Made by a program: the position numbers and the translations under genes
In this document: positions 11,766-25,875 of the stretch, piece after piece
How positions within the stretch are numbered: position 1 is the stretch's first letter
Layout of the letters: the number at the start of each line of letters is the position of its first letter
Source of the DNA: Acanthopleura granulata
Lineage: Eukaryota > Mollusca > Polyplacophora > Chitonida > Chitonidae
Direction: 5' to 3'
NCBI GenBank assembly: GCA_016165875.1
Contig: JABBOT010000029.1
Span: 2,836,639-2,900,638 of the forward strand
Length of the DNA stretch: 64,000 bases
The notes under the pieces: model-generated
Database searches by the model: none
Seen by the model: the letters and a program-made list of their open reading frames with translations, nothing else
What the model was told of the DNA's origin: nothing

Positions 11766-14700
11766 TGCCAAATATATGCACATCAATCAGGTAAATATAT
11801 TCCACGTCAGAAAACAACTCGTAGAAGCAGTTTTGAAAGACTACCCATCAGTGGACACATTTTAATCGAAATGACAAACCAGTTTGCGACTATCACAAAA
11901 CGACGCGGCACCCATGGGAAGATGCGCGCATACGCGTGGATAATAGTCTATTGAAGTCTCCATTGTCATCTGCAGGTGTGTCTGGCAATTAAAAGAGCTA
12001 AAATTATTACACACGTAACAAGGCGTGGACAGAGCCGGGATCAGTATTTCACCCTTAGTGTACACGTCAGTCTTTCCAATGCTTCGGCTGACTCCATGGC
12101 TTTGAACCGCTGCGTTTGCCCATCACACACACCTGTGTCCCCGGGTTTTTATTCCCACGGAATGAGACAGATTTGCATTCATGCCCAGGTGCAAGACATA
12201 AAAATACCTGCAGACAGATTTACCATAAGATCCCGGTATTCTTGAACGGAGATATTCTACATGAACAGCGTACATATGTACTAAATATATCGCCACCAAC
12301 GAACTTCTGAGTCTAATTATAAAACTTGCAATCGATAGTAACTATTACAAACGACAGTGAAAAACTATTATTGTTTCAAAATGGACGAATATAGCTATTA
12401 TACATCAGTACGACGAGAGAGGGTATCATTTGTTTTCTGCAAACTGTTGTCTTGAGCCAACCAGCGTTGATTCCTTTTTTGCAAGAGACTGATTCTCATC
12501 ACGATACCGCTGAAATACTGCCAATTTATAGTCAAACCCCAATCATTCATTCTTTCGTTAAACTTCAGCCAAAAATAAGGACCAAGCATTGGACGGTCGT
12601 CTGGCTAAGGTATCATGGTTACGTTAAAATAATGTCTTTTTTGGGGCCTTCAAAAAATCAAAAGCTTAATTCTAGCACGTTCTCGCCATGATATGCCTTT
12701 AATTAGAGCTGTTGAGCCCTGTAATCATTCATTCTTTGAAATATATGACTCAAAATATTGCACTTGGCCTGTGTTAACGACAGAAGCATGGTAGACTCTG
12801 ACATGGATATAAAAACCACGCCAATACCAACAATACCGCCAGATTCCGACTACAAGCTTGCTCGTTTTCCTGAGACCAGCCCCACCGCCCCCACCTGTCC
12901 ACCCCCCCTCCAAACACCCCCAACCCCTTACTTCCGAGCCCACTCGTGCGGAGCAAATGCTGTGCATAATTAAAGCCCGCTATCTGGTATTACTTGGATA
13001 ACAGAAAGACTTGGGGACACAATGGCACATGTCAGCCGGACAAATCAATCGGGCTGCATGCATGTTATTAGGTCTTCCAAATGAGTCACAGCACTGCATT
13101 GCAGACGAGTTCAAACTGGAGGGCACGCGCAAGAGGACTGCACGCGCTTTGATCCGAGCATGTGCGTGTTGGCATGACATCATCCGCTTTGAGGCAGACC
13201 ATTGTTAAGTGGACAACCATTGCCATGCACAGAGAAAGAAAATTCAAATAGCCGTTGACAAAAAATCGAAATATTAGTTTTTAGCAGTGAAAACATCCCA
13301 TTATAAATATTGGCTTTGCATTGTCCTGACCGTGAATGTATTCTTCGCGTCTTTGAGCTGAATGTAGCATCACTTTACATTGTATTAACACAAGGCCTCG
13401 CCCGACGCGATGTGCTCTGATGAACTACAGCGGAGTCAAGTAGCGGCAAATGACAATTAATCCATCCGTTCCCTGCGTGCCCCGCACCTACCACGTCTGC
13501 TCACCGTATCACTGGGCAGCGCAATGACGTCACGGTAGGCTAGCAGAGTCGGATAAACTGTCTTAGAGTAGAAGAGACCAGAAGCGATTCCGATTAATTC
13601 CTGACAACCCGGTCGGCTAAAAGGGCATCAGATAACACATTGCGGGAAGTCAAGTAAACAGGTACAAATAGACATACACCGGGAGTTATTTTTTGCTACA
13701 CTTGGCTCTCTCTCAGCCTATTTCGGTCCGCCATAAGAGACAATGTGGCTAAGTATAGCCACTGTATAACTATTTATATTCACGTCAACATTTATTCTCC
13801 AGAATCAAATTCAAAAGACAAAAGTTTGCAGTTTCAAACGAATCCCAATTGATGTTGAATCAAACAATCATATCTCACCCCCGCAGGCACAATGGTGTGT
13901 AATTTTGCCTCCGTTCGTTCATGTTGCAGTAATATGAATAGAGCTCGGAATCCACATATTGTTTATTCAAACTTCTGTCCCAGTTTCGAGTAACAAATGT
14001 TATTAAACTCATAGAACAAAATGATTTCCGCTTACACTATTTACAGCTCACCTACTCACTTACATATACCCTAGGGTTGTCGAAAGGAACATCTAACCTT
14101 TGAGGATAGCTTTCCGTGCGGAATTCGTTGTAATTGTAACCACAGATCATTCCAGGTGATTGTGGATAGGGAGAGACTAGAACCTGAAGGTGATGGCAGA
14201 CCGTGCCCCCATACCAGCCAGCGGTATGGTACAGGATAGAGATCGTCTAGAAAGACCGGAAAATTGCCCAAGTTTAGATCAACAAACACAGAGACCGTGG
14301 AGCCAGCCAGCCGGGATAAGAGAGTTGCGTAACGAAGAAGAATCTCTGAGAGACCTTAACCAACTGATATAATAGTTAAGTGACAGCCCGTGGGGCCCTG
14401 GGGAGTGAGGGAACGGCTGGGTAAGGGTAGTTTCCATACGGTCATAGCCACGTCGTAAAGATAGCCGGTCATTACGTCAATCACTTGTCTCAATGGTGCC
14501 GTAGTACTGCCTGTTTAACGCTGTCGGAGTGAACAGCTTGTCTACGCGCGTAATGTATAAAGTGGTGTTAACATATGGAGAGAATCAACAGCTTAAGCCC
14601 ATAGACAGATTAATCGAGATAGCGATATAGCAGCTTTGATTAGAATGCTGTACAAAGTAGCCTAATGCATCATTATGTGATTCAGTGGGTGAGTGACTTA

Positions 14701-14848
14701 TTCATTCGGATGCTTATATCAAGGCCCCGACAGTTAAACCCCTACGTGGACCGAATATTACTTTAACCAGCGATGCAAGTGCAAGTCATATTTGTAATTG
14801 ACTTCCATATTCAGTTAATGAATTATTTAAAATATTGTTTCGATTACA
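11766..14848. other. Intergenic stretch
   Basis: No supported gene. It contains a C-rich patch at 12878-12932 with G-quadruplex potential on the minus strand, and a perfect CRE palindrome at 13525. Confidence 0.4.
13525..13532. promoter_or_regulatory. CRE-like palindrome TGACGTCA
   Basis: Perfect full CRE in a locally CpG-containing stretch ('gcgcaatgacgtcacgg'). No gene start is recognised nearby, so its function is unproven. Similar sites occur near 35980 and 57511. Confidence 0.3.
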
Positions 14849-15018
14849 CATCCAACCTGTGGACGTTGGCCGGTTTCCCCCGGACTCTGTCCAGTTTCTT
14901 CCAACCATAATGCTGACCACCGTATTATAATCGAAATATTCTCGAGTACGGCATAAAACATCAATCAATGAAATAAATAAATAAACAAATAAATAAATTA
15001 ATTAATAAATTAATAAAT
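14849..15018 (+). mobile_element. 5'-truncated SINE
   Basis: Body and tail of the same SINE family: 'ccaacctgtggacg', 'ccataatgctgacc', 'gaaatattctcgagtacggc', 'ataaaacatcaatca', then an AAAT-type tail. The tRNA-like head is missing. Confidence 0.8.
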
Positions 15019-16638
15019 CCATCTCATATCAACATCAATGTCTGCAATAATCGAGCGTGAGATTTTCAAGAGGAACATGATTGTAAGTTTTGGAGTAAAA
15101 GTTTGTTTTTTAATCAAGGAGTCGGGAACAAAGACAGTGAGCCATTTTGATAATTTTTAAGCTGCATATGAGTCTTTGTGAATTCGCCGATATTAAGATT
15201 ATGCCATCTGTCTACAGAATGTCCATATGTGCACAGTCGGTGTCTTGGGCGAATGTTTTGGAGACAAAGGACTATGCTTCTTTGCACTGATGCAGGACAA
15301 AACTGTCCAAGGACGGAACAATGGCACTGACGATGGCCGGTCCTTTGTCGAGGAAGTCTCGCCCATTGTCTAAGACGGCCCGCTAAATGGAACCCGTCAC
15401 TCCCAGTAGAGAGAGCGGAATCCTTCATTAATGAAACCCCAAATCTCTATGACAAATGATCGCCTTTGTTTGGACGAGTAACGATGGTAGCACAGAGATC
15501 GGATTTTGTTAGGTTAAGCTGACATCCACATGGAAATATCGTAGTGACGGGCGTTTCCCGGGGGCCTCATCAACTTATTTGGAACGGGACAAAGGGCTGA
15601 GGAGGAAATGAACATGGGCACAACAGCCGGGACGGCTTTCTTTATGATCCGTCATTTATCAAAAGGAAGAACATGCGCATTATATTCAACATGTTTGTTT
15701 CAAATTTCAATATGCACCGACCTTATGTGGACACTATACATATTTACATAGTATACATACACATCATTTGTCCTTTAATATGAGAGGTTTCACAAACAAT
15801 GCATCGATTTGGAGAATGTCCAAATCTAGGTTCAAGGGCGCAATGTTGAGCAGACAACTGTCTCGTATTAAGTACCAGGAACAGACATTATGTTTAACTT
15901 AGTTTCCAACGCGGCAGTCGTGCAGTTTACGTCTCGAATGACAATGAGGACTGCTCGGAATAAATGTTCCACTGGATACAATTAAACGTGACTTCAAATG
16001 GTTTCAATTGTGTATTAACAATGGAGGTAGATTTTATTACGCGTTCCACGTCAAATGTTTTGTACGCAGGTTAATAACTCATTGACTTAAATGCCTGTTG
16101 AAAATTCCGATTAAACCACAGCCGACTGAAAAGAATAGGTTGCTGAATGCATTTTATTAATATGACGGCGGGCGGGTTTGGCGTGGCCGAAAACCGTGTG
16201 CAATGAGGACGAATGTTGATAATGATCATAACGTTTGCCGATTATGTCATTTTTTCATGTCACCCTAACTGTCGTGCATATCATTAAGTAAACTAAATCG
16301 TTTTGCCTTAAGCAATAATGCTTGCTGTATTTTGCAGGAAAGCTGATTTTTTAAATTGAATGCATATTTTAAAATGTTCAGTATGGAGAAATATAAAGCC
16401 TTTACAGATTGAGAGTCATCTAGTTCACAAAACAGATCCGATTTTGGTAATGAAGTCAGGTAGATCGACTCCAAAATTGCAACTGCCCTTTTCCCATGCC
16501 TTTGTGTCTTGGAAAGTGGTATGCGGATGTTTTTTCTTTTTACTGGCAAACATATATTGATTTATAAACGATATCCGGTCGTAGTAAACATTTCCGGTCC
16601 TGTGACAGTCAGACGCTGTGATGTTATGGCTGGCTGAA
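15019..16638. other. Intergenic stretch
   Basis: No gene, array or recognisable mobile element seen. Confidence 0.4.
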
Positions 16639-16782
16639 GGTGTTGGAGTATTAGTGTAATAGTCGTGTTTCAGTGAGAATCACGACAAAACAAACCTCGT
16701 GTTAACACGTGGGCTTATCTGCACTGGATGTTACGGCTATGTTATCGGAGGATTCAGAGATTTATCACCCAGTAGGCCTTAC
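16639..16782 (+). repeat. Dispersed 144-bp repeat, copy 1
   Basis: Begins 'ggtgttggagtattagtgta' and ends 'cacccagtaggccttac'. It matches 21180-21323 over its full length with about seven substitutions, so roughly 95% identity, in the same orientation. An ORF of about 100 codons overlaps its 3' half and runs on to about 17026, but only the part inside the repeat is shared. Confidence 0.85.
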
Positions 16783-19700
16783 GGCACAGCGGGATTGCTG
16801 CAGATGGGTCGGGAAATTGTCGAACCAGATGGGTGCATCTGGATGCTTGGACGTCTGGGAGAAAGCTGTCGAGGAGGCTGGTGACTTCATCTTATCGCCA
16901 CCTCGCTCATCCATCTTCATTAGAGAGACAGGCGACCAGGCCGAAGACAGACTGTCACCTAATATAACCATACTTTACTTACGCTGTATATACTACCGTA
17001 AGTTAACGGGGAGAAACTGTTATGACTAGGTAGTGTTGACCGCCACCTGACAGTCCCCGAGCGGTGAGAAGGGCATCCAGAAGGCTTATAAGACACTCCT
17101 TAATACTCCTACCGGTACTCATTTTATGCCCACCAAAGTATGAAGTGGCCTACAACAATACTTCAACTTTAAATCTTTATTCCGATTAGGTATTTCTGCC
17201 CCTCGCATAACCGATACAATTAAGTGCAAGATGACACGGATAACAGACAAACTAAACTTTGCACCACTGTTCCAGTATTACAATGGGACTGATAGCAATG
17301 TTTATCGTAACAACACAGCAACATTGAACGCTGTCGTTGTTAATATCGACTATTCGTTGTACACATCGGGATCTTCTCACGGTGTCAGAAGTGTGCATGG
17401 GGACGAACAGCTGCCAGTGAAGCGATGAAGCAGTGCTATCTAAATATTATGAGTAACGTACCTCACAAGTGGACAGATATTGCCGTAATACATGTGGCAA
17501 TGTCAGTCCAACATAGGCTCCAACGAGAATGTTTCTCTTAGCAGCTTAACTTGTAAGCAGGGTCTTGATTTCTTGGTTAATAAATACGAGAACCATTCGG
17601 TTTATCGAAATGTTTTATCTGAATGCTCGAGTAAAAATCAATTCCTTGTTCGCGGGATCGAACCAGATCCCTAATTTCTTCAGGTGTAGAATATTCTGAA
17701 GTAAAACTCGAGGACGACAATAGGCGCTGTCCGTTCTGTCACAGAACTGAGCGATGCCACAGTGAGTTGCACTTCCAGCGGACAAAGGAAAACCGAACGC
17801 TGTTTTTTTCTACAAAGCATTCTATAGAGCCGGTACAAAGTTTGGTGTCTTTCGGGTATTACCTCCCAGTTATGTTACTATTCCCATGTACGTCGTCAGA
17901 CAACCCTCTGTCATCGGCAGTGTTGTGATATTCGCTGCCTGGTGTTTACGAATCCTCGCCCCTTACTTGTTTTGAAGTTAAACCTTTCTACCCGTCCCTT
18001 AAACCCCTATTCTTATCGGAAAGCGTTTTGTATTCACATCGGCCTATTCACAGACAAACTACATAAAATAGGATGTGATGCTAGGGCACTATCATATAAC
18101 TTACATTAAGATGCATATAATACCATGTTTAATGGTTTGTTGTAAATGTAGGAGTTATTGAGGGATAATTTACAGTGTAACAGTGATATTCATGCACAAC
18201 ATGTAGTTCTGTCACTGTCTCGCGGCCTAAAGCCTTCGCTTTTAACTCAGACTCTACTGTACATGGTAACAGATAAAATCACTCGTTAATACAAGGTATA
18301 ATGAATAGGGCCTTGTATGTAACGCGCACGGCCCGCGGCTATAAAGAGGCGAGCGCTGAGCGGCATACCTTGACGTACACCAATTTACTGTTAGAATAAC
18401 AGGAGCTCCACATACTGCACGCACAATCTCACGCCCGCTATGTCCACACGCATGTGTACCGCTGCCTAGCGCGTGCAAGGGGCAGTGTTTCTGCATTAAT
18501 CCCTCCGCAGACGGACCGCATTAATTCATACAACATATTTAACCTCAGCATAAATTACAGGTAGGGAAATTTGCATGTCATATAGCTTAAACTCTCTAGT
18601 GCACGGAATAGATATCTACCCCTGAGATAACAAATATTGTCACGAGCTTGTTAATGAGCTTCTAATTCTCAATTAGAAATACTGCTCATTAGAAAAAATG
18701 CAATGGTATACTTACAAGTGATCAAGCTGAAGACAGACCGACCAGATGAAAATCCTTCTGTGCAAAGAAAGACCGTAGTTAATGTGTCACATTTCACGGT
18801 CAATCTCCGATACAGAAGTATGGAAAAATCGTTTCTGTATTCCCCTGTATTGTCAGCTTTTAAACCTTATCATACACTTCACTGTTAAGATGTCCCTGAT
18901 TTCAGCATTCTGTCCTCAATGGAAAACAGTTTCTGTAGAGCTGGTCAGAATCTTTTAGTTAGCGTACTCCTGGCAAGACAGCCTACTGTCGCGAGTGCCG
19001 ATCGTGCCAAAACGACGGAGTTGCTCCCTCGCTCATTGAGTCGAGTGCACGCCGAGAGAGCCGTCGATCTGCAGGTTAGCTCTTCTGCGCTTGCCCATTG
19101 AATGTCTCGGCCGTCTGCGCTGGGTCCGCTTCTCCTATAGGCCGCGGTGAGCGAGGAAGCGTGTAAAGTGACAGGCTTCCCATAGTAGTAACGATAGTAG
19201 TAACGGCACAACACGCATCAGCTGGCGTGGTTCATACAGGCATTAACGCTATCGGCTCCTCCCACTGCCGTCAAAGAGAATCGGTGATAACTAAGCGGAG
19301 ACATCAATGGGGAAACAGGAGGACTTCATAGATCAACACGCTAGCAGTAGGTAACGCAGTAATGTTACATGGACTTTTACAAAAATACAGTAAAAATGTA
19401 TGGCCTGGAAAACTGTTTCATGTACGGATTGGTGAAACTGTTAGTGAACAATGGAATGAGAATTTAGCTAAGGGGTATTAACCAACCGACGTAGATTAAT
19501 TACATGTAGGCCTATGTATGACCTACATGCAGTTACAACGTGTGTGACTTGACCACGGAGAGGTGATAGGTTGAATGGCGGAGAAGTCATTGCTTTATAA
19601 GGGGTCCGTTTTTCAGCACGTAACGTCATTTATACGTTATGACATAAGTATGAGCCTTTGTTAAGAAAAAGAAAAAACGGTAACTCAACATCAAATGTGC

Positions 19701-21179
19701 CCACCATTACTACAATCATCCATGGGCCATGCTTTACGAAAAGTATGGCGTTATGGCCTTGAAAAATAAAAAAAATATATTCTGGTGTCGTAGTCTCCAG
19801 TGTAAGGCGCGTCACAAACGTATATATACGTGAACGTAACATTTATGGAGATGTTACCCTAGTACCAGCTGAGTGAACAAAAGGCCTCAATCGTGCCCGT
19901 TATTAAACGGGCCTCTTTAGATGCACTTGCGAATGTTTCGTAGTAGGTACACCGGGCGTTGGAAATTATGTCTTCATAGCGAAGGTCGCCACAACATTTC
20001 TAAAACATGATCGACGTGGCGTTAAGCCTTAATGATTCAGTCTTTGTGAAGACTGCAGGGTGCAATTAGGCTTATGTATACATATATGTACGTAGCCGAA
20101 TCCCGGATATACAGTCTCAGCTGACTATTATTTAAGCATTTACATGAAACGTAGAGTGAAACTCTAACTGAAGTAAACTGACAAGATACCGCATTTCAAC
20201 AAGTGATCATTAGCCAACAATAATACTGTCGTATCTGCTTTGGTTTTACATCAAGACCTCTCTTAATGGGCTTCGATGTATGTAAAAATATTATGACAGC
20301 GACATGACTATTCCATTTTATTGGTGTATTACATTTATTTCACATTCATCAGCTTCAGTATGACGTGATGGTTCAGGTATGACAGAACATCTCGTTAGTG
20401 TCGTCACCTGACCACGAGACATCGTCACATCGATGAAATATGGAGGGGGGGAACACAAAGTAGAGATGAGCGGATAAGGGTTTGTTTTACACGAACGGAT
20501 CAGTTGATTAACAAGCGAAGTTATTCACAGGAAGTCCCAGAGAGAGCTATTAGCACAGAGAAACAGGTTGTCACTTAACACTGTCGTGACACGTCTCAAC
20601 TGCAGCCGGCACAAAAAAAAAAGAAAAAAAAAAAAACAAAGAAAAATAAAAAAAACAGATCAACATGTCGTCGTAACAAACGTGAGTGATCTCCCTTAAC
20701 AAAGTTATAGGGCTTCATACTTAAGGGCTTAAGTACCGTCGGTGTTGGCGTGGATTGTTTTAATACGACTGTGTATTTCCTGTGTACGATTCGATACAGT
20801 AGATTGTTCATGGTTCCATCGCAACTCATCAACCTCAGGTATGTTCTACTTATAGAATATTTGTCGTCTAGTCGCCATCAACAGACCTGAGGATGGATGA
20901 TAAACTAAACCCACATCCCTGCCAACCCAACCTCCCATCTGTTGCCATTCCTGCACATGACGCACATATATGCCAGGATCCCACAGGTATTATTAGATAT
21001 GTTCTATTTAGTGTATCCCGGGATACAGGTATGTCATCACACTGTTATAGAAAAGTCCGTGTTTTTACCGTCACACTGGCTCCGGTGTTTCTACGATGGT
21101 TTTACCACTATACAGTCGCTTTAGTGGTAAAACACCCACAGTAGGAGAAACGCGTGATCTGTGTGGATGGGTGGCTTAG
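16783..21179. other. Intergenic stretch with CpG-rich patches
   Basis: No supported coding gene. Two local CpG-rich patches occur. The first, near 18320-18480, includes a TATA-like 'ggctataaagaggcg'. The second, near 18970-19170, contains donor-like 'gcggtgagcg'. These could be a promoter or 5' exon of a gene whose coding part I cannot find. A poly-A-rich run lies at about 20612-20656. Confidence 0.35.
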
Positions 21180-21323
21180 GGTGTTGGAGTATTAGTGTAA
21201 TAGTCGTTTTTCAGTAAGAATCACGACAAAACAAACCTCGTGTTAAGACATGGGCTTATCTACCCTGAATGTTACGGCTATGTTATCGGAGGATTCAGAG
21301 ATTTATCACCCAGTAGGCCTTAC
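21180..21323 (+). repeat. Dispersed 144-bp repeat, copy 2
   Basis: Second copy of the 16639-16782 segment, about 4.5 kb away and in direct orientation. Sequence outside the 144 bp does not match on either side, so this is a dispersed element or a short segmental duplication. Confidence 0.85.
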
Positions 21324-21369
21324 TTCATATTACTTCATACACGATGATATGTTATAACCGTTATGTTAC

Positions 21370-21430
21370 AGTGAATATTCTTGAGTACGGCGTAAAACAC
21401 CAATCAAATAAATAAATAATTAAATAAATT
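21370..21430 (+). mobile_element. SINE 3' tail fragment
   Basis: Only the last ~60 bases of the SINE remain: 'gaatattcttgagtacggcg', 'taaaacaccaatcaaataaa'. It is heavily 5'-truncated and lies about 50 bases after the second 144-bp repeat. Confidence 0.75.
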
Positions 21431-24400
21431 ATGTTACAGCGAATACGCTTGGTAGCACAGTGCACACAGGAAAACACCTATAATAAATTAAGTTCATTTT
21501 ACAAAGTATTAATGAGTGCGGTATAATTAACATCATAGTCGAAACCCACCAGATAGAAAATTAGTGTTAACAGCGTCTTTGTAAATCTTCACCCAGGAGA
21601 AACCTATTATCTCCTAGTCTCAAATTAGTTTGGTAAGAAAACTACCTAAAGGCGAACAATTTCACCAGATTTGATCCATTTTCTCCATATTCAGTTTAAA
21701 TGTTTCAGCAGACCACGTATTGGGTGAATTTCGTCAGGTGAACACGATGAGAGCCTGCCTGACGTTGCCGCCTTATTGCAAGTGTTTCAGGACCACCTTT
21801 CATCAGCATTTTCGCAGGAATCGTCCTCCCTTGTTGAAGGCGGACATAAGCTGACTTACATCAGCCTGCCACTCTTAACTCGTCTCCAAGGCCTCGCGCG
21901 AGCTCAATGGATTTCTACCGTTACATTGATTAATAGAGGTGATGACAGCGCATGTCGAGTCGACTGTGAGTCACAGACCTCGGTTCCTTGTTCTTGAATG
22001 GACCGGTTGCCCTAGAAGCAAGGTCTTCGTCGATTCATGAATTTTATACCTTTTGAAGGAGTTGAGTGCACCCGAGCTGTCCAAAGACAGTTGTCACCCA
22101 CTTTCTCGCTTTCTGTGTGCGGTACAGTGTACATAGGAAGTATATATGAAATCCTCCTTTTCGCTTCCACAACACTCTCATCTTTTTAAATGTTCCATGC
22201 CTTATCCGCCAATAACTCTTGATGTCAACATTTCATTATGGAATTAAAAATGAAACGGAATGCAATACGGCATCCTATGTTTTCATATTCACAGTTCGTC
22301 GGGATCTATGGCTAAAATACTGAACACGCTGCATGAAGCCACAATCATTGGTACAGTGTAGGTACATGCAGGATAAATACCATATATTGCTCTTTATTCG
22401 GACAGTTTCTTTGGTATATAGGTACATACACGCTACTAAACCGTTACTTCTGGTGGGTCCTTTGCTAGTCTATAAATTTGTGGAGTTACACATCAGTGGT
22501 AGTTTGACCCTGTACAGATCAGTTTTGCAGATGATTTAGGCTGTTATCTTCATCGTTCCCACCCATCGGAGTGGAGTGTCCATGGGAAGTTTAACTGGGA
22601 TTGGAAAGCCAGATAGCGGGTAATAACTGTAAAGCTGTTAAGCCGATTTGCTGCAGTCAGGTCGTCTTTAAGAGTTTGACATAGAGGACGTATAAATAAC
22701 GGCTCAAAGGGGCCTTGTAGAGCGCGACCACATGCCGAGTGATAAATTGGGACGGTTTCACGGTTCCTTCGACATATTACCAGATAAGTTATTTGACACT
22801 GACCTTTCCAAATAAAGCACATGTCAAAAGAAACAGGCGGGGGCAAAAAAATATGTAAGTTATATCTTCCATGCCTCAGACTGGCTTCTCTCTCCTTTCT
22901 TGTCACGGCACTGACATAGTCTCCGAGTTAACTAGACAAGAAAGCCGAAAACTTAATTGCCATCTATACCAACATCTGAGACCGATGTATCTTGGTGAGA
23001 TGACATCTGACCCCTAGTTAACACGTGCACGGTGTAGTCCGATAAAAACTCCGCAGGCCCGGGTGGATTTGTCTTCCTCTCTGGGTAACCAACCGCTGTC
23101 ACAGCCGAAGTCATATCGTCGCGTAAATCTAGAAATGAACCACTTAATAACCCTGTGTTCGCCAAACCCAAACGGGACTTGTGTTTCTCGATTTTAATGA
23201 AAACCATATTTTAATTGGCCAGGAGTGAATGGTTGGCCTATAATGTTTGAGTCCAGAAATGACAAGCACTGCCCGTTGGGTTCCATATGTTGGTTTTAGT
23301 TGAGCAATGGTCAGGAATGAAGCAGACATTTATAAATATGGTACAGTAACGACACACATAAATGCTATAAACAAAGGACAAAGGAATACATGTTAATTAG
23401 CGATATAACGTTAACCGGCTTAACCTTGGTGACATAGAGATAAGGTCAAGGTCGTATAATGGTCTAGCTTTGCTATAAACATGGCTTAACAAAGATGTGA
23501 AATCGCTGGCGGTTTACTGATCAAACCTTCTTTAGAAATCACAATGTAAGCATTTAAGTACTCCTGAATCTAGACATACACTTAAGTGGCAGCCCTAAAA
23601 GAGAAAAGTCAGGTAGGTTAAGTTTCGTGCATACAGAACGATTACTAAATTGAAATGTGGGGAGTTGGTTTGATTTCAAAGGTTTTATCGCAAACGGACT
23701 TGCTGTCTGGTACTGTAGTAATGCCACAAATGTATTGCGTGTTCCTGGTTTGGGGGAAATACTGGTAAATATGGTACCCTTACTTTTCCAAATATCATGG
23801 TTACATCCCGTACACGTTTGCAGCTATATACCGTACATGTAACTGGCCGAAACCTTATAATGTGCTATCTCTAGAAGATTTTTGCATCTACAATGAAATC
23901 AATTAAAATATTTCCAGCTATAAATATGTTATACATGCAGGTAATTAATAATGTTGACCGATCTCGCCGCAAACAAGTCGGGGGGGGAGGGGGGGGCTCT
24001 GATGTCTGACCTGTCCACTTAGAACGGCAAGTCGACTCGGGCCATCTGGTGGATGCTTACAGGCTGACGTGTTACACACCGGTTTACAGGCTCGTCCAAT
24101 TGATAATGACTATCAGCTGAGGGCAAAAAAGCAATTTCATTCTACTTTTTTAATTTTAATATAGATCCCATATCTTGAAAATTTATCACCACTCTTCTGT
24201 ATTCTTTCATCTCAACAATAACCACAGTCCCAGTTTTAACGATATTTTTTTGTTTCTAATAACCACCATTAACCAATTAATAAATATTTATATACCAGCA
24301 ATATAGCAACAAAGTATTCTCACTGCAGAATTAGAAAATTCAAAAGGAAGGTGTTAAATAAAACAAGCTCAGGGAACATGCAACTATAGTCCCTGAAAAC

Positions 24401-25657
24401 GGTACTATATTTCTTTTCTTCATCTTTTCCACCGAAGGCTCATCGGAAACTTTCAGCGTAGATTGTACGTTGGTTCTATTGTTAGCGGGAAGACGTTGAG
24501 CTTAACCGTCTATCTTTGCAGTGTAGCCCTTGTATATACAAGGCAGCTTTAATGCAAGAAGATCAGCCATGACAGAAAGGCCTTAGTTTACTGCCTAAAT
24601 GGCTGTCGCAACCGGAAGTTCTAGGGGACAACCATGTAGTCGTTGACTGGTTAATGGACTTAAGGGAATAAAATTTCAGATTATGGTCTGAACAGGTTTA
24701 ATTAATGGATGAGTGTATCATTTACTGATTAACCTGTTTGAGGGGAGCATTGTTTCAAGAGAGGTTGTGCCTTAGATGAGCATTTCTAGGCCTATACATT
24801 GGAACGCTCGAGGGAAATCTGGAAACTTAATCGGAGAATCGCACACAAACGACCAAGGCTGGTCCACATGTGTACAATGCCTATGAACGCACTGCTTGTA
24901 AATATTTGACATGGGTTAAACCTATGCTGCAGACTGTTATGACTGGAGAAACACAGTATTCGTCACATATTTGACTTAAGGCCACAGACTGAACAGCGAA
25001 AGCAGGAGTCCAGCTTCCGACCTCATTGGTCAAGTGTTGATCAGGTGTTAAGAGACTAACGCCTTAGAAGGCTGAGCCAGGTAGAGTAGCATGAACGTAT
25101 TGGTCATATTTACGTTCCGCACAAAATGCTGTTGCCCAACATTAAGACTTCACTTGTTTTATTTCTGCAATTTAATAAACTATCACGCAATGTAGTCAAC
25201 GATAATATCTCTAACATGAAATATTATATATAACTTTAATAATGCTAAATCCAACAATTTGGCAGTGGTGGAAGATTGGAGGAAAGTCTTACAGGATTAC
25301 GAATCAGATAAGACAAACGTTAACATGAGCATGTACCACAACCAACTTCATAGTTTCTTGTACAGGAACTTGTCGAGGTCCACTTGTTGGCTTTGTTTTG
25401 ATACAGGCCACCAAAGCTTTGCGATGAATTAGTTAATCGGTGTTTGATGCTGAAAAGTCTGAATATTCTACTCTCTTAACTGACGACCGTGAAGGGCTAG
25501 GGGAAATAAGGTACATAGAGAATGAAGGATACTCCGTCCGTAGTCGGGTGTACTTCATATATCCATATGGCTCCTCATGAGATTTATTTATTGTTTGGAT
25601 TGTTTTTTTTTTTTGCTTTTTTTTTGTTTTTTTATTTGTTTTTAATTTCAATATTTA
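21431..25657. other. Intergenic stretch
   Basis: No gene recognised on either strand. The longest ORF (about 118 codons near 22550-22906) has no recognisable features. There is a G-rich run at about 23981-23998. Confidence 0.4.
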
Positions 25658-25875
25658 TATATATTTATTTATTTGAATTGTGTTTTATGGCGTTCTCAAG
25701 AATATTTCACTTATACGACGGCGACCAGTATTATTGTGGGAGGAAACAACCCCACGACCATCCGCAGGTTGCTGGCAGACCTTCCCACATACTCCCGGAG
25801 AGGAAGCCAGCATGAGCTGGTCTAGAACTCATAGCGACCGCATTGGTGGGAGGCTTTGGTCATTGTGCTGCGTAT
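25658..25875 (-). mobile_element. SINE, tRNA-like head incomplete
   Basis: In minus orientation: A/T tail on the left ('atttatttatttgaattg'), then 'gcgttctcaagaatatttca', 'gacggcgaccagtattat', 'ggcagaccttcccaca' and 'actcatagcgaccgca'. It stops at 'cattgtgctgcg' before the box A region. Confidence 0.8.

Noticed and set aside
15114..15428. 104-codon minus ORF
   Set aside because: No family features and no supporting context.
22550..22906. 118-codon minus ORF
   Set aside because: No recognisable motif, no splice or start support; expected by chance.
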